Shown here: piece after piece, positions 1 to 17,724 of the stretch
Numbering within the stretch: the first letter of the stretch is position 1
Layout of the letters: the number at the start of each line of letters is the position of its first letter
DNA from: Ophiodon elongatus
Lineage: Eukaryota; Chordata; Actinopteri; Perciformes; Hexagrammidae
Assembly (NCBI GenBank): GCA_016806645.1
Contig: JACSYO010000469.1
Coordinates: 806,001-870,000 of the forward strand
Length of the DNA stretch: 64,000 nt
Reading direction: 5' to 3'
Translations under genes and position numbers: made by a program
Notes under the pieces: model-generated
What the model was told of the DNA's origin: nothing
Database searches by the model: none
What the model saw: only the letters and a program-made list of their open reading frames with translations

Positions 1-2326
1 CTCTAGGATGCTCCGGTGCTTCGTGGGTCAGCGCCAAGCCTCATCCACCTCCACAGGTTTCAAAGCGAAGGCCACCTCTCTGTAATGAATAATTAAGGAA
101 ACAAAAGGCCCCCAGGGGGTGAGAGGGTGGGGGAGGAGGCGGGAAGCTGTGGAGGGCCTAATGCAACGAGGCCAGATGCAGCGAGAAGAGCTGAGGTTTT
201 TGCCCCTGCGCTTCATAGAAAACATCATCCTAAATGTATTCCCTGGAGATGAGGGTCTGCAGGAGGTGCCCCCAATGCACAGGGTCCTCAAGTGCCTCCA
301 CACAAGTAATCCCATTCACTGCAGCTCATTACATGGGCAATTAAGTGCTGGGGTGGAGGAGCGCCGTGGGGTGGGGAGGGCAATGGCGAAGAAGAAGTGT
401 ATACGTGAGTGTGTGTTAAAGTGTATAGAGCGGTAACCATCATTGGGTTTTAAGGATCGAAAACCCCCACCAATCCAATTCCCCCTCACCCGGCTTCGCC
501 TTCGCTCGCCGAGCGACCCCCTCCCAGCTCCTTCACCTGGGCTGGGTCTCTGTGGACACCTGCCTCTCCTAATGAAGATCCATGGCTTCATTTCCATTTC
601 TGGAGTCATATCAGAGACTGCCAAGCACAAAACAGGCCTGTTTCCTCTGAGGCCTGGAGAGCCGGATAGAATGACACGGCTAAGTGCTCTGGCAGAGCAG
701 GGCAGCTGCGGAGCCTGAAAATGGGATTTGGTTGGGGGTTCTGAAGTAGGGGGCTCGGATGGAGAGGACCTGATGTTTGGATTGGCCACAATGGCGGCCG
801 TGTGCTACCTCAGCAGCTCCTCGGCACTAATGAGGCTTTCTGCAGAGATGGAGGAGGAGAGGAGAGGGCGTGAGGAGGTGGAGAAGAGGAGAACAGAGGA
901 GGAGGAGTGTACCACTACACACCTACCTCACACACCACTCTCATCTCCTCCGCTGATAACAGCTACGCTAACTCTTGAAGATACACACCAAAGATCTTGT
1001 ATAACACAATGAGTACACATTCACGGCACACAAGCGCAGATGTTATGATATAACCATCTATGCCTACTTTGGTCCATACTCGTTAACGTTGTTGTCCTGT
1101 ATAGCTGCCATGCACAACTTTTTAAAAACAAGTGAAGGAAACACAAAATCAAGAATACTTTGGGCTGGTTTACTTTCAGATCCTATCATGAACAGAATAG
1201 TTACTGCAGAAACGTGTTGATTTTTGTCTCAAAATGAGGTGATTCAATCTTTGTATGAACTCAAAATTCTATATTTAAATAATTAAAAAAAATTCTAAAC
1301 CAGCCCCTTAGCTCTCCTCACCCGCCCTGTGCAGCAAGCGCGTGTGTGTCTTTCAATACAGTGGTCGAGGCTGTGCTTGTTAACATGTTCTAGCTCACTG
1401 ACTCCTCTCAGCACCCGGGGGTCGGGCCTCAGAGCTGAGCCAGGTGAGGAAGAGGAAGAGGAAGAGAGAAGGAAAACAAACAAGGTGACACCTCAGCCAT
1501 ATCACAGCTGCCTGTTTTCAGTGACACACCCTAAAATAAGTCCCGCCCAGCTACCGCAGCTCATTATATTCAGTGGACAAACCAAAAAAGGTAAGTCATA
1601 CGGTGGTGCCAGGAAGATCATTTTTGCTTATTTTTTGCTTATTTGCAGAAAACAAACAAATAGTCAAGTTTCAAGTTGGAGTAGTAACAAGAAGAGATCA
1701 AGTGAGACAAAATATAGAAGCTAGTGAGAGCTGGTGAGAGCAGCAAGATAAAGCAAGAATCCAGTATCCAACAATATTCCTCAGTTTTAAAACACATTTT
1801 TCTCAGAGGGACAAAACCAAAATACTTCTAATGAACGGTCTTCTGTATCCACCATGTAAAAATAAAAAAAGGTCAGAGCATGAGGCATAAAGTTTGTTTG
1901 TGTGTGTGTGTAGGGGTGGAGCCTGATTGGGAGGGGGCTTAGGTGAGGATTGTGTATGGTGTCACTTTGCGGGCCCCTCTGCACTCACCTGGAACAGAGC
2001 ACTTCCCCTCCCTGAGTCTTATCAGTTCCCAGAGGAAATACCTGCCGCAGGTAAACACGACCCTTCGACCCCTCGGCCATCCACTCTGCCCCGCTCTCAG
2101 CAGACCCTGTCCCTGTCCCGGAGCCTATCTGTCTAAATCTAAGGATTAGTTCTACCACCAGCCTTAACACCCAGCTTTGAGCCTCACGTCTGCACGCAGC
2201 CCCGAGTCTGCGTTCAGACCGGGTCTTCTGACAACCTCTTGGATCCTGCCCCAATCACCTTAGATGTTGTTCTTCATGCACCAGTGAGGAAAGCTTTATC
2301 CCCTCCTCCCCTTACTCCCCCTTCCT

Positions 2327-2356
2327 CCCCCTTCCTCCTCCTCCTCCTCCTCCTCC
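2327..2356. repeat. (CTC)n pyrimidine-rich repeat
   Basis: A CCT/CTC array within a longer pyrimidine-only strand from about 2296. A complementary GGA array lies at 3067-3090. Confidence 0.8.
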
Positions 2357-3066
2357 GTCCCCTCATCCCTCTGTCTCAAATTTAATCTTATCTACATATC
2401 ACCAGGTGTAACCAAATATCCCTCTTATCAACCGAGGTGTCTTCAGCTCTGTTTTGCATTGTCACAGGAGTGATTCATTCGGGTGGAAACTGAATATAAA
2501 TATGTCATATGTCACAAGAATCGTGTGGTATTTGCGATGGAAGTTGCCTTCATTAGAGTATGAGAAATATGATGAATTTTGAAAGTGATCACATTAAAGA
2601 ATGATTGTAATTAAAATGGAGACTTTTAATGACTTTGCAGTGTAATTAATTCTTCTACAGTATCTATAACAGAGTTTCTAATAAATGTGGGGGTGGTGAT
2701 TTATTTTTAATTACTTCCTAAAGAATTTTGAAATAAGAGTTTTTCTATGAAATATGACATAGCCAGTGATCATCGTAGAGCAAATGCCACACCCTACTCA
2801 TTTTAAAGATGACTTTTATACATGCTCATGAACTCAGGCACCCATGTGAATGCACACAAGTAAATACGCACACATGCATTTACAGCCAGTTGTGGTCACT
2901 GAAATCTTATGTAGTTGCAAATTTTATGTCAAACCTTTTCTTTCTTATACACAAAAACATAGAAATGCAGCAAGTAAAATGTGCAGAATATATCACACGA
3001 GAGAGGAAGTCTTAGTGGTGTGTGTTTGAACTTGTTCAACCAGTCCTGCTGTGGTATTGCTGGGAA

Positions 3067-3090
3067 GAGGAGGAGGAGGAGGAGGAGGAG
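3067..3090. repeat. (GGA)n purine-rich repeat
   Basis: About eight GGA units. Frames through it give poly-Glu or poly-Arg and are not genes. Confidence 0.85.
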
Positions 3091-4128
3091 GGCGAGAGAG
3101 GCACTGCCGGAAAGGGGACTGCCTCCCAAGGGACAGCTGACCCTGTTAGAAGGAGGCAGAATTCCCACAATCCCCTGTCTGGCTCCAGGACAGAGGCCAC
3201 AGGGCGCCGGCCCATCATGGCCACCCCTCCCACTCCAGAACCCCCCCACCTACTCATCGCTACCACCACAGGGTCAGGGTTACTCTCTCACCCCTGGGCC
3301 ACCTACATCTCCCCCTCTCCTCATCCCCCTGCCCCTCCTCCACTGTCACCTGAGCCACACAGGTAAATGCTTGAGTTTATTTGATGGATGCGGTTTCCCA
3401 CGGCGACAGTGATGTACGGATGGCCAGAAGCCCCTCCTCCCCCTTCCCCCTGGTGGAGTCTGGAGCTGGAGTGGTGATTTTGTGCTGATAACCTCCTTGG
3501 CGCACCCCTTCTCGACTGGGGCAAGGGAAACTGGAGAGGACAAGACATCCTGTGTGACGCACCTCAGTGTACGCCTCATCAGGCTAAAACAAAGGGCGCT
3601 CCATTCTAAAACCAGCCCATTAAGACATCTGCACACATCAAAATAATATGTGAATGTGATATAACTGCGTTATGATTAGATTACGTTTTGGTTGCACATC
3701 TAAGAGTGTGCATGTGCACGAACATTTTCCCATTTCCTAGGGAAACTCATTTCATATATAAAGTCGTAACATCTATTCATAAACTGAATTAATATTGTTA
3801 ACTAAGTTTACACACTCTATCACACATTACGGGAAGGTTAAGGTCGGCTCTAATAAAGAAATGTCCCCAACCAACACCTTAATTAACAAAAAATGATGTT
3901 ATTGTTCCTTATCAATGACAACCCCTCCCTCTATCTCCTCCCCATTATTAGTAGATAGCGCTACATTAGAGATAAGCTGGACAATGGCCGGGGTGAAGGC
4001 CTGGATCACAGTTGTTTCTTATCTCTCACCTCATCTGCAGCCTGTGGTGTCTCTGTCAGAGGATGTTGTTAAACCAAGTCAAACACTCAAACATCCTGTG
4101 GCATCACCCTGCCTATATAGTCCACAGC

Positions 4129-7317
<3,189 letters not shown>

Positions 7318-7785
7318 AACATTTACTCAAGCATTGGGCTTTTATGCTACTTGTATGTCTACTCAGCTACATTTCAGGTATTACTCCTTCACTTAACAGA
7401 TGTCGAGTTAAGTTACTTGCAGATGTCTAAACTTATAATCATCCAATAAAATGCTTTATATCAAACTACATAGCAGTATATGAAGTAAAATTAGCTTCAC
7501 CTTGAACAGCTACAACACTGAAATGCTGCTTAAGGCAGTACTAATAATCATGCAGTATAGAGTATTACAATGTTAAAGAATAAAAGGAGCCCTTTTTTAT
7601 ATAAGTACTTGATCTTTTGATATTTAAGAATATTTTGGTGATGAGATAACATTTGTTTGATTTTTCTTGACTAAAATTCTGATTTCAAGACTTGTACTTG
7701 TAACAAAGTATTTTTTTAAGTTGTAATATTTCTACTTTTACTTAAGTAAGTGAATAACAGCTCGGTGTACTTCTGCCACCACTTA
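7318..7785 (-). repeat. Dispersed teleost repeat, inverted copy of the 59700 family
   Basis: Read on the minus strand it starts GTGGTGGCAGAAGTACACC near 7785, continues through CTTAAGTAAAAGTAG, and ends with CTTGAGTAAATG at about 7318. The arrangement is the same as at 59700 and 25654. It is A/T-rich and non-coding. Confidence 0.6.
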
Positions 7786-10700
7786 AAATTAATTAAAAAA
7801 AATGTAACTACTGCCATATCTCTCTTTTTAAAATGTCTTTTTTCAACATCTGTGTGATACGACCAGTTTATGATCACAACACAGCTGTCAAGTCAGCCAT
7901 TATTGTAGTGCTACGTAATTTATTCTACACAATAAAAGTTCTGTTTAAATTAATTAATGCTGAGAGTAAACACAAGGAATACCTTTGCATTTAAGGGTTT
8001 GTATAACAATGTATATCCAAGGATATTTTACTCAGTACTTCTCAAGTGCGGGGCTACAGTTTGTCTAAGAGGGTTTGTTGAAACCGTCACATCAGTTTGA
8101 GTGACAAACACTGAGTCCCAAACCCGATAAAGCAGCTCAATGGTCGTGGGAGGTCAATGATTGCACAGAAATAAGCCCTACATTAATGTTTAATTTATAT
8201 GATTTTCCTGGATATGAAATCATACTGATAAGCTCAAGCAAATTAAGTGGCTGAAAGGAGGGCCATAAGCAGCTTGGTATTTGAGATCAGGTCTTTGAGT
8301 GGGAGCATCTTAGAAACCAATTACCAGACAAGAAATAGATCATTATTTTTTCTTAGAGGATTGGGTTGTGGGGGTCTGGAGGGGGGGGCAAAGGTGGTTG
8401 CTAAAAGGAAGGGAGGGTTTTATAGATTGAGGAGGGAGGGCACAATAAAGACATAATCATCTACCCTCAACTTTTCCTATCCAACTTTCAGATTTTAATT
8501 TGCCGTCTGTGAAGTGGTACCTAATTTACTTTCGCCTCATCCCTTCAATGCACCATTGTTGCTGCTGCTGAGATTCAGAGCTTCCTCTCTTAGCTCACCT
8601 CGGCGTGAAATTGGTTTAATGAAGCTGAAAGGTATGGGGCTCTCACAACACTGTGGATTCCAGTGACACTGCTTGATCCACCCCCCCTCTCAGTCCCTCC
8701 TCCTCCCCCTGCACCCGGCTCCCTGTGCACTCGCATTACGGTGACAATTTATAACACACCCCACAAAAGATCCCTATCTCACACATTACATCAGTGGATA
8801 TTACTGTCCTTTGAGAGCGCCAACTCTCAGGCAAACGCTGGAGGAGAAAAAAAAGTGACTGGCCGATCAGTTAGGGTATATGGCATGCATGAGGCACTTC
8901 AAATTATCAGCCAATACCGGTATTAGAATGGATAAGATACTTGGCTCGTAAGAGCGAGAGATAGTTTTAAAGTGGAAGGTAAAAAAAGAGGTGAAGTAAA
9001 TATGAAACTAAAAGAAGTGAGAGATATGAAGAGGTGAAACTAATCAGAGAGAAACCTTGCCTGTTTTTCCCACCTCTTCCAATCTGACCCTGTGAAAGGT
9101 GTTCTCCTGTTACCTGTCCTCCTGGGTGTGGTTTCTAATGGGAATGGGAAGGAAGTCCTGTGGGATTATTGTGTGTGTGTGTAAGTTACATTAATATGAT
9201 CCCCTTAAGTCATATCGCTTACTTCTTCTTGTCCCCTTTTAGGACAATCGAATGGAAATGCATCCGTAACCAAATATTCCTGCCTGTACCACTTGTTTCT
9301 GGTTTGAGGCCCAGTTTGAAACTCGTAGTTTATGGAGAAGAAAAAAATAGATAGAGGAAAAGAAAGAAGGCTACGTGAGCAGGATATGCAAGATTTCCTA
9401 CTACTACCTCATTACTGGCTTCTCTTGCCAGTAATGAGGAAGAACGATGAGCAGCGGTTTTGTTCAAGGATAGGCTCACAAGTTTTCAAGTATGTCCTGT
9501 TAAGTAAGTAAGGTGTCTAAAAAACATTGAAACCGGTTTTACTTGCTGTAATCATTCCTCCTGTTGATATTGGCTATGAAAACAACCCTTCCTAATTTGC
9601 ATGTTTGGTGAAAAGTTTATGTGAAGCTAATATGAGATTTTTGAAGTGTGAGTTAGCCAAATAAAAAAGATATCTTCCAATGCTACCGTTTTTTTTAAGT
9701 ATTTTTTACCATGCCTCCACTGCATCTCAGAGAGGAAAAACTGCCCGTAGAGACACAGAGAGGGATTTCTATTCTAAAAAAGACTTTGGAAGGTACTTAT
9801 TTGATTTGACAAACTCATAGCTTCATTAAGACATTTTGTCTCCCATCCCTTACATTGAAAGCACGTTAGGAAGGGATCTCTTAATGACCACTATAAAGAG
9901 GAGGAATGATTACAGCATGCATGTGTTCACACAGACTTGAAAAACTGTGAATCCGTCCTTTAATGATGAGAGACAGACAAAAGAGATTGACAGAGAAAGA
10001 GACAGCAGAAAAAAAAGGGAGAAATAAAGAACCAAAGAGAGAAATAAAAAGAAGAGGAAGAGCAGGTTCAAAATCGTGAAGAGAAAGAGAATAGCCCAAG
10101 GAGAATCGGGAAAGGGACAGGGCTGACTCACAAAGGTTTCTTTACACTGTAATGACACGGACATTATGCTGAACTTTGGCTGCCGTAACTTAAAGAGAAC
10201 GACCACTTTCACTGCTGTGGACCACTGGCCAGCAGCACGCACTGCTGTTTGTCTTTCAAATGCCATTGTGGGTGAGGCCACTAGTGTACGCACAAAGTGC
10301 CTGTTACAACTTTCTATTCACTGTGGGATTGTGAAACTCACAAAGGAATGTCAAATTACTGTCGTATGATTTTGTGCAATTCCAAATCCAACCATCGTCT
10401 CGTTAGAGTTGGCAAATTAGTTTTAAACACTTTCCTGTGATTTCATAGTCTCTGAGGCCAGTTTAGTGATAGCAAAAGAGTGGTTTATACGTCTATACAT
10501 GTAGTTCTCACACACATTTACAAAGAGTGTGCCAAACTGTTGCATTTAGCTTCTTCCCAAGCTAAAACCTGATCTGCCGTAGACATACTGGGAAGATCAC
10601 GGCTGAACAGAACCACGGGAGTGCTATCTTTTACAGGTAATCACTCAATTATCAGTAAAGACTTTCGCTGGAGACACAATGCCATAGAGAGGATCACAGA

Positions 10701-13700
10701 AAGCGCTGAATGATCCACTTCAACACCACAACAACATGCACTCACATCGAGGATAGCCATGTGAAGAAAGGGGAAAAATTATTACACCAGTTTGTAACTA
10801 CATTCTTGTTTTGTGATGAAAGATAAAAAGTTGTGCGTATATTACAAATAAATGTGTTGTTTGGCTTGACTTATTAATTCATTTGTAGCAATAAAACCAG
10901 TGCATCAGGTTTTTTTAAATGCTGAACTATTCTAACTTGAATTTCTCAAAATCAAACAAGACACCGCTCTTTTATTAGATATGAAATGCATTACTCAGGC
11001 AAGCTGAACACCATCTAATCATCTCCCAGTTGGCTCTGAAACTACCGCTTTTTACCACTAGTGGGAGCTAGTAAACAGATGACATGAGGCTTGCCTGCAG
11101 GCTCCAGCTCAGACGAAGTTCTTGTTTGAACAGTGTTGGGAACCAACATTGATTTCATGGGTTTGTTTAAAGACACAGGTTCAGACTCAGACAGCCAGGT
11201 AGATAAATAGATAGATGAGTTTGCAGGGGTGTTGGGTTACACTGATGTAGGCTGAAAGGATGAGCAAACCCAGGGTCCTTTCATTAGCCTGTAAACATTT
11301 AGGCAGAATTAAGAGAATGGATAAGATGTGAAACTTGCCCTGATATGCTGAGCTGTGACGGAACTGACTGAGAAATAGATAAGCAGTGAAATGTAAAGTT
11401 TTAACCTCCCTGTTTAGTTTTTTTTTAGGTTGTGGTAGGTAACGGTTAGTCAGAGAGCAGCATCTTTAAACCTGGAGCGTGAAACCACACACACTTATAC
11501 ACACACACAACCAAGGATGGAAACTCCTAAAGTGTTACCTGCCTGTGGTCCGTGGTCATACATGTGGCCTAAAACCACGGCCCACAGTTCTTCCCTGCAG
11601 TCCTAGACACTCACCACACAGGTTAACACACACTTCGTAAAAAAAACTCTCCTCCACTGAAGCAGCCCTGCAGGCCTTCTAAATCTCTCCTGGGACAACC
11701 TACCGTGTGGTAATGAGGAATTAGAGGGGAGGAAGGAGGTCTCCTGAAGATTTACAGGTTTTAACTCTTGTTACTGTCACCCAGGACGAGCCACAGGCCT
11801 GTGGTTATATCAATAACAACAACAACCACCTTCTAACCAACACAAATCCACGTCAAGACGACGGGGAGATTTGTAAAAGGGGGGAGGGATAGTGAGCACA
11901 CTCATGTGGGGGAAAAAAACAGCTTTAAATGGATCCTAATTTGTAAGTCTGTCATACACACTAACCCCTCAATAGTCTATTTCTTTGCTATGTTTACTCT
12001 ATAACACTAATGCATTAACAATCAGAAAACCTAGCAGGATATCACTTTTCTTCTTTCTGAGTTTGTTAGAAAATCAACTATCAATAATTGCTCCTATGTC
12101 ACATATACATCTTTAAAAAAATGTAATGTTAAATAAGATGATGGGGTTTTTTTTTCATCCTGTAAACTGCATGAAATTTCCCTATTCTTATTTCTTAAAA
12201 TGTAATTCTAGGTGTTGGTTATTACCTTTTCCCTACACAAAATTCACAATGTCAAATTTAATGTCATTAGTTTACATAAAATTCAGAAATCCACATATTT
12301 CTTATTGTGTGCAAACAATGAGAAAAGACAGATTATTATTACATTCTTAATGTTTTTTGTTTTGTGCAGATAACAATGAAAGGGTATTATGTAAGGATAC
12401 ATACATTGCGATGTAATGTTCCTTCAGGCTCATATGGGCTGGGTAGTCAAGAGGCACTGTAATTAAAAAAAAACATCAAAGATTGCACAAAAATGTAAAA
12501 TTACAACACAACCAATAATACAGTGCAACATAAATATGGTGGAAAAAACAAACTATTTAAATGAAGCTGTATATCTAGCATTTTGGAATCGGTATGTTGC
12601 CGTAGTTTACCTCTAAATGCACTATGTGTGCACAAATATGGAGTTAGTCCGTAATGCACTTAGTACATTCAGTTTGTTTTCAGACAGAGTTGTGTGACAA
12701 ACCTCTGTGGCCACTCCTCATTCCAGTTTGCTTCTCACAGGAACAAGTTGGAAATAGTTTGAACTCTCTGTGAGACTTCATTTACTTCTATCCTTCGTAT
12801 CTGTTCCGCCACTTTCTGAATAATGCCAATAAATTATTTTCTTTTCCCCACATCGCAACATTCAGCATCCAGGCTCCAGGTTCATAACGGATGAATATAT
12901 TATGTTCATAACATAATGACGTAACATGACACAACATAATGAAAGCCAAAAAAACATTGCTGTCATACACAAACATTACATCCAGCGTCCACACGCACAT
13001 ACAAAGTGAGAGTGGGTGTTTTCAAGGAGTTTTGCAACTGTATGATGAGCAAAAGGAGCCTAAATCTTATGGAACAAAAAGATAAGCAATATGTCAGATT
13101 TTTAGTGAAGAGGCAAAACTAATAATGGCAAAATAAGCAACCAAAAATAACTACAAAAGAATCTTGAAGTGACATTTGCGGTTACAGACTACAGGCTTTA
13201 CTACCACAGGCGTCACCATCACCCAAACACATGCACAGTGTCTGACTCATTCGGATGTCATGAAAATAACCTCAGCTTTAAGAACATGACAAATGACTGT
13301 TGAAAACCATTCTGACTTAACTTTGAACGTTTTCAGTATCATCTTGAGCTTCTGAGATCATGGTTACTGATTATTTGAGATTGAACTTTTCATAACAACA
13401 CCAGCTGATTGAAGCACACCTTGTATGAACTGACCTTTAAAATCGTGGGACACATACATCACACACAATGACTGACACTGAATGACAGATAGGAGGCTCC
13501 CTCACACACTTACAGTGAGACATCTAAAAGAGGGGCCCCATGTTCCATGACGGGCTTACACCCTGGACAGGTATGTACCGCGCAATTACCAAACTAGCTG
13601 AGAGCATGTAATAATCAGCAGGTGCTGTACCATTAGGTATGGGGGCAGCAGTGCAAACAACTTTAAAAAGAGACCGCTAGTGTCAGGTGTCAAGATTTAC

Positions 13701-16632
13701 CTCACATGACTAAATTCTCCTGCCTTACAACTGTGCAGGGTGTTGTTTCGAGATGAGGACAGTCTCGCAGCATGACAGGTTACAGTGGGTGTGCCTCAGC
13801 ATGGGAGAATGTGTGTAGGTGTGCTTGCAGTTTTAAAAATAGGGCATGCCTGAAAGACAACTGACAAAACGAACACATGCGTGTGTTTATGTTTTTGACC
13901 AGGAAGACCGTGTGAACGTGGGTCGGTCGTGTCTACGTCCTAGACACGAGGCATTAGAGTGTGTGACTCATCACAGACAGAGGAAGACACAATGCAGAGA
14001 TGGCAAGAATGTCTGCGAATGTGTGCGTTTGTTTGTGTACGCACAGGAAAAAGTCGTGGGCACATATGCATGGAGAATGTATGGAAATATGAGGAAGTTA
14101 AATCTGCTTAAAAACGCATATGAGAGATATGTGAGATTTTTACACTGTGTATGTGCGTGATTGTGTGGGTATGCATGCGTGTGTGTTCAGCCATGTCTGC
14201 AGGGTGAGGTGGAGGCCGATGCTTTGCCAGCAGGTCTGGCACGTCTTTCAGGCCCAAACCTGCAGAGGAGAGAGAGAGAGAGAGGAAGGAGAGAGAGAAG
14301 GGAGGCAGAAAGCAAATAGGTGTGAGAGTCTGCCTGCCTTCATGTGATATGCTTCACTTATACCTCACCATCACTAAAAACTCCTGGCACTGTCAAACCC
14401 CATACAGGTCCAGTCAACTAAATAGTGAGGTACTGTCATAATGGATGGAACAGCAAGGTAGCAAAAAAAGTTCAGCACTTTAAATTTTTCAGACCCAAAA
14501 AGTTAGTTCTTATTTACTTCTTGTTGGCTTCCCGGTGGGTGGTTAGTTTCACTTGATGCCTTTTTAGTATTTTCCCTCGTTCCTTTTTAGATTCATATCT
14601 ACACATTTCTCTGACCAAGGTGCAACAAGCAAGCATGTGAGGTATCTTTGTTTTTCTTCAACATTTCAGCCGGGCGCAACGCTGTTGATGAACACATTGT
14701 ATTTCAGCAGTCACTCGTCTCAAAGAATGTGTACTAAATTTATTTGTGTGGTGCTCTTTTTAAAATCTAAGTTACTTTCCCCTCCACATGTTCCCACAGA
14801 TCAGTTTTTATTTTGATTTAAGCTTTCAGAGATTCAGTTTCATTTTTAATCAAACATGTTGCCATCGACGTCACCAGCCAGGCATCCTCAGTCATCAGGT
14901 TGGTTTATAGTGTGATCAAGATTATAGGTTACATTTTCAAATGAAGTCAAACCTCTGCAGCGGATATCATTAGATAAAAGGATTTCCTGAATAATATCCA
15001 GATAATACCTAGACCTACACGGGAACACTTCTAAAGAGAGTATATGTCCCCCTAGGCAGTAAATCACTCTACATTGTGACCACGCCACAAAAGTGACGTT
15101 GGAGAGTGTATCAACTCCATAACCTCAAAGGAAATCTCTATTCAGTGGCCATAAAAGAACGCCTTAACCCACTATCGCTGTGGGGCCGGTTACAGAAAGA
15201 GAGAATGGATTAAGAGAGAAAACAGAGAGAGAAAAGTGTACAGGTGAAGTCCGATGGGTATGGAGGTTTGCTCAGCTGTGTGGTATTCTTTTCTGCGCCC
15301 CACCCTGTAACCAAAGGCTGGGATATCTTTCCATTTCACTCTTTTCCACTCTCCATCTCTGTCTTTCATATTTGCACAGGTGAGAGGACAGCAGTCCAAA
15401 AGGTGTGGGTGGGAGACTTGAAAGTCAGGTTTGCCTGGCTGGTGGAAGGAGTTTCCCTGTGGACTGTGGATGGTTGGAGATCTGATGGCGGGGGCCCTGC
15501 CAGCCTTTTGTCCGAAGAGACAGACAGCAAACACACAAACATACAAAAGCAGAGGAATTATCTCGATAAGCGATTCATAAAAAGAAAATATAATTCGTCA
15601 TAATGACCTGCGACACAGTGAAAGAGTAGGAGTATGGGGCACAACTGTATATGCGACTGAAATAAAGAGTCGCTATACCAAGGACACAAACTTGTCTGAC
15701 AGAAATGAGTCGAGAAAGACACACAAGGACACGCAAGATAAAGGGAGGTACCGAACGAAGGGAGGACAGAGAGTAGGGAGACAGGTGGAGCAGTGCAGGA
15801 GTCATAAGGGTGGGGAGGTTTTGCTCCCAGGGCCAAAAGTTCAGAGCGAGGAGGTAACCTTAGCCACCATGTGCCAGAGTCTCACGTGTTCCCCTCATTG
15901 TCTTAACAGACTGAAGCTCAGGTTTCTGGAGCACAGAGAGCTTCCTGGGAGATGAGGTCCAAGCACCACAAACCGCCTCCTCACCCGTCTACCCCTTGGA
16001 CCTCTCGCCCCACCCTGCAAAGGTAAACACACACTCGATAAACAAACACATGCATAATGCGTCAACACATACATATGTGAGCATTAGGCACACAAGAACA
16101 GGCCTGAAAAACCCACCTTCATCATGCAAGCTCAAGCTCAAGCGAGAACGACACACTCAGAAGTGATCCAAGTGGGCAAATAATGTTGAATTGGTCCAAA
16201 TCAAAGTGAGGCGGTTTTTTATTGAAGAGAATTATGATGAGCCACTCAGCGCTTTTCTTTGAAGAAAAAAACAAAAAAAACATTGAGCCCATGTAAATAT
16301 AATGGTAGCAACTAGTGGAACGAGTCGTAAATCACCATAATTACCATTACGCCCATGTCAAGAGAGTCTCGCTCAGACACATGATGTGAGATTATTAGAC
16401 ATGAGGATATGTACACCGGAGGCAATTTCCTTCCCTCCTCCTGTAGAATTCCACCAGAGATCTAGTCGTTAGCATCCTCTGACATTGCTGGGTTGGGGAT
16501 CAACTATAGTATATAGACATTCATGTTCCCCAGAGGATGATTCCTATTGATAATGCTGATTCCCTGACTTTTAATCTAGCACCATCACGTCAACATTTTT
16601 ATTTGTCCAAAACTTTGGTACCTGCAAAACTA
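7786..16632. other. Non-coding region, no gene recognised
   Basis: Mostly A/T-rich unique sequence with the hairpin at 9407-9439, a purine-rich stretch at 9965-10095 and GA runs at 14266-14300. Open frames are short and unlike known proteins. Confidence 0.5.
9407..9439. other. Perfect 13-bp inverted repeat (hairpin)
   Basis: CCTCATTACTGGC at 9407-9419 is exactly inverted as GCCAGTAATGAGG at 9427-9439, around a 7-base loop. Each arm holds an ATTA/TAAT homeodomain core. It lies outside any recognised repeat. Confidence 0.7.
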
Positions 16633-17724
16633 AGGCTACATCCAAACTAATACAAAAAACAATCTTCGTCTACAGAAACGTTTCAGCACCGTTTTAGAAA
16701 TTATTTCTATCCATATTAACATGCCTGAAAACAAATATCATATGACCATTCACTTACACTGGGCCAGCGCCGGTGTAAACAGGAAGTAGATTTGTTGCTT
16801 AGTTACAGAGTATTATTGTGCTCTTTAATAATAAAAAGGTCGGGCTTGATACTTAAGATAGTCCTCCATATACTCAAACTGACAGATTTGTGGGAAAAAA
16901 AGTTTTTCAAACTTGGGTACAAGGCGGCAGGTCTTGCTCTATCTCTCTCACGCACACATCAAATTTACTTTAGAAATTAACACTTACTAATCAAAGTTTT
17001 ACTAGATTATGGGTCAAGAAATTTGGTTCACACACGCCTCTCACTCATTTCCCCTTGGTTTTGTTGTTGTTTGTTCTTCACACACTACACTCGTAGCTCT
17101 GCCGGATGGCTGAAGTCCATGTCGCACTGGAGAGCATTTATGCTTTTGTTCGTTTACAGTTGCTTTGTGAACTTCAAAACATTTATGCCGAACAAAATAA
17201 GCATAGATAAGAAAAAGAAAGTCCTCCGTTTTCGCCCATATCAAAACCGCAAACCACGACTTCATACGTCCGCTACTTATGGCTGATAACGCCGCTGGAC
17301 ATGTAGGCAGTAGTAGAATTATGTAATGCAGAATTTAATTGCACAACAGCTGCTAGTATAGACAACATGGTCAGCAACGTCTGTAATCCATGACCCATGT
17401 TGAATTAACCACTGGTAGTCGATCGATAATCAAGGCTGTTGGTTTGTTTTCTTCTGGCGGCATGACGAATCAGGGAAGGACACATCGCGACTGCTAAGAC
17501 CCAATCAAGAAGCGAACATGGGTGGCTGGATCATTGTTTTCAAAGTTCCCCTCTTCTGCCCGTCCACACTACAACGCAACCCCCAAACTAAAACAGCATC
17601 GGTAGCGTTTTCAACCGCCTCCATTTCAGGGGCTCTAAAACACCGGAGTAGTGTGGACACTTGGCGTAAACATAGCAAAAGATATGCGATTTAAAACTAA
17701 AAAATTGTCGTGTGGATGTAGCCT
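16633..17724. mobile_element. Non-autonomous DNA transposon, ~1.1 kb, with terminal inverted repeats
   Basis: The left end AGGCTACATCC (16633-16643) is exactly inverted at the right end, GGATGTAGCCT (17714-17724), and similarity extends a few bases inward. A second inverted pair, GTCCACACTAC at 17562-17572 and GTAGTGTGGAC at 17648-17658, lies inside the right part. No transposase frame is present, so the copy would depend on another element. The target-site duplication is not clear, so the superfamily cannot be assigned. Confidence 0.65.

Larger units (their letters stand above)
1..4128. other. Non-coding region, no gene recognised
   Basis: Mixed complexity. Purine/pyrimidine-biased stretches (840-905, 2296-2360, 3060-3095, 3200-3340) create most of the apparent open frames, none of which resembles a known protein. 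Around 85-110 and 540-700 the text is complex and motif-rich (AATGAATAATTAAGG; CTAATGAAG) and could be regulatory. Confidence 0.5.
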
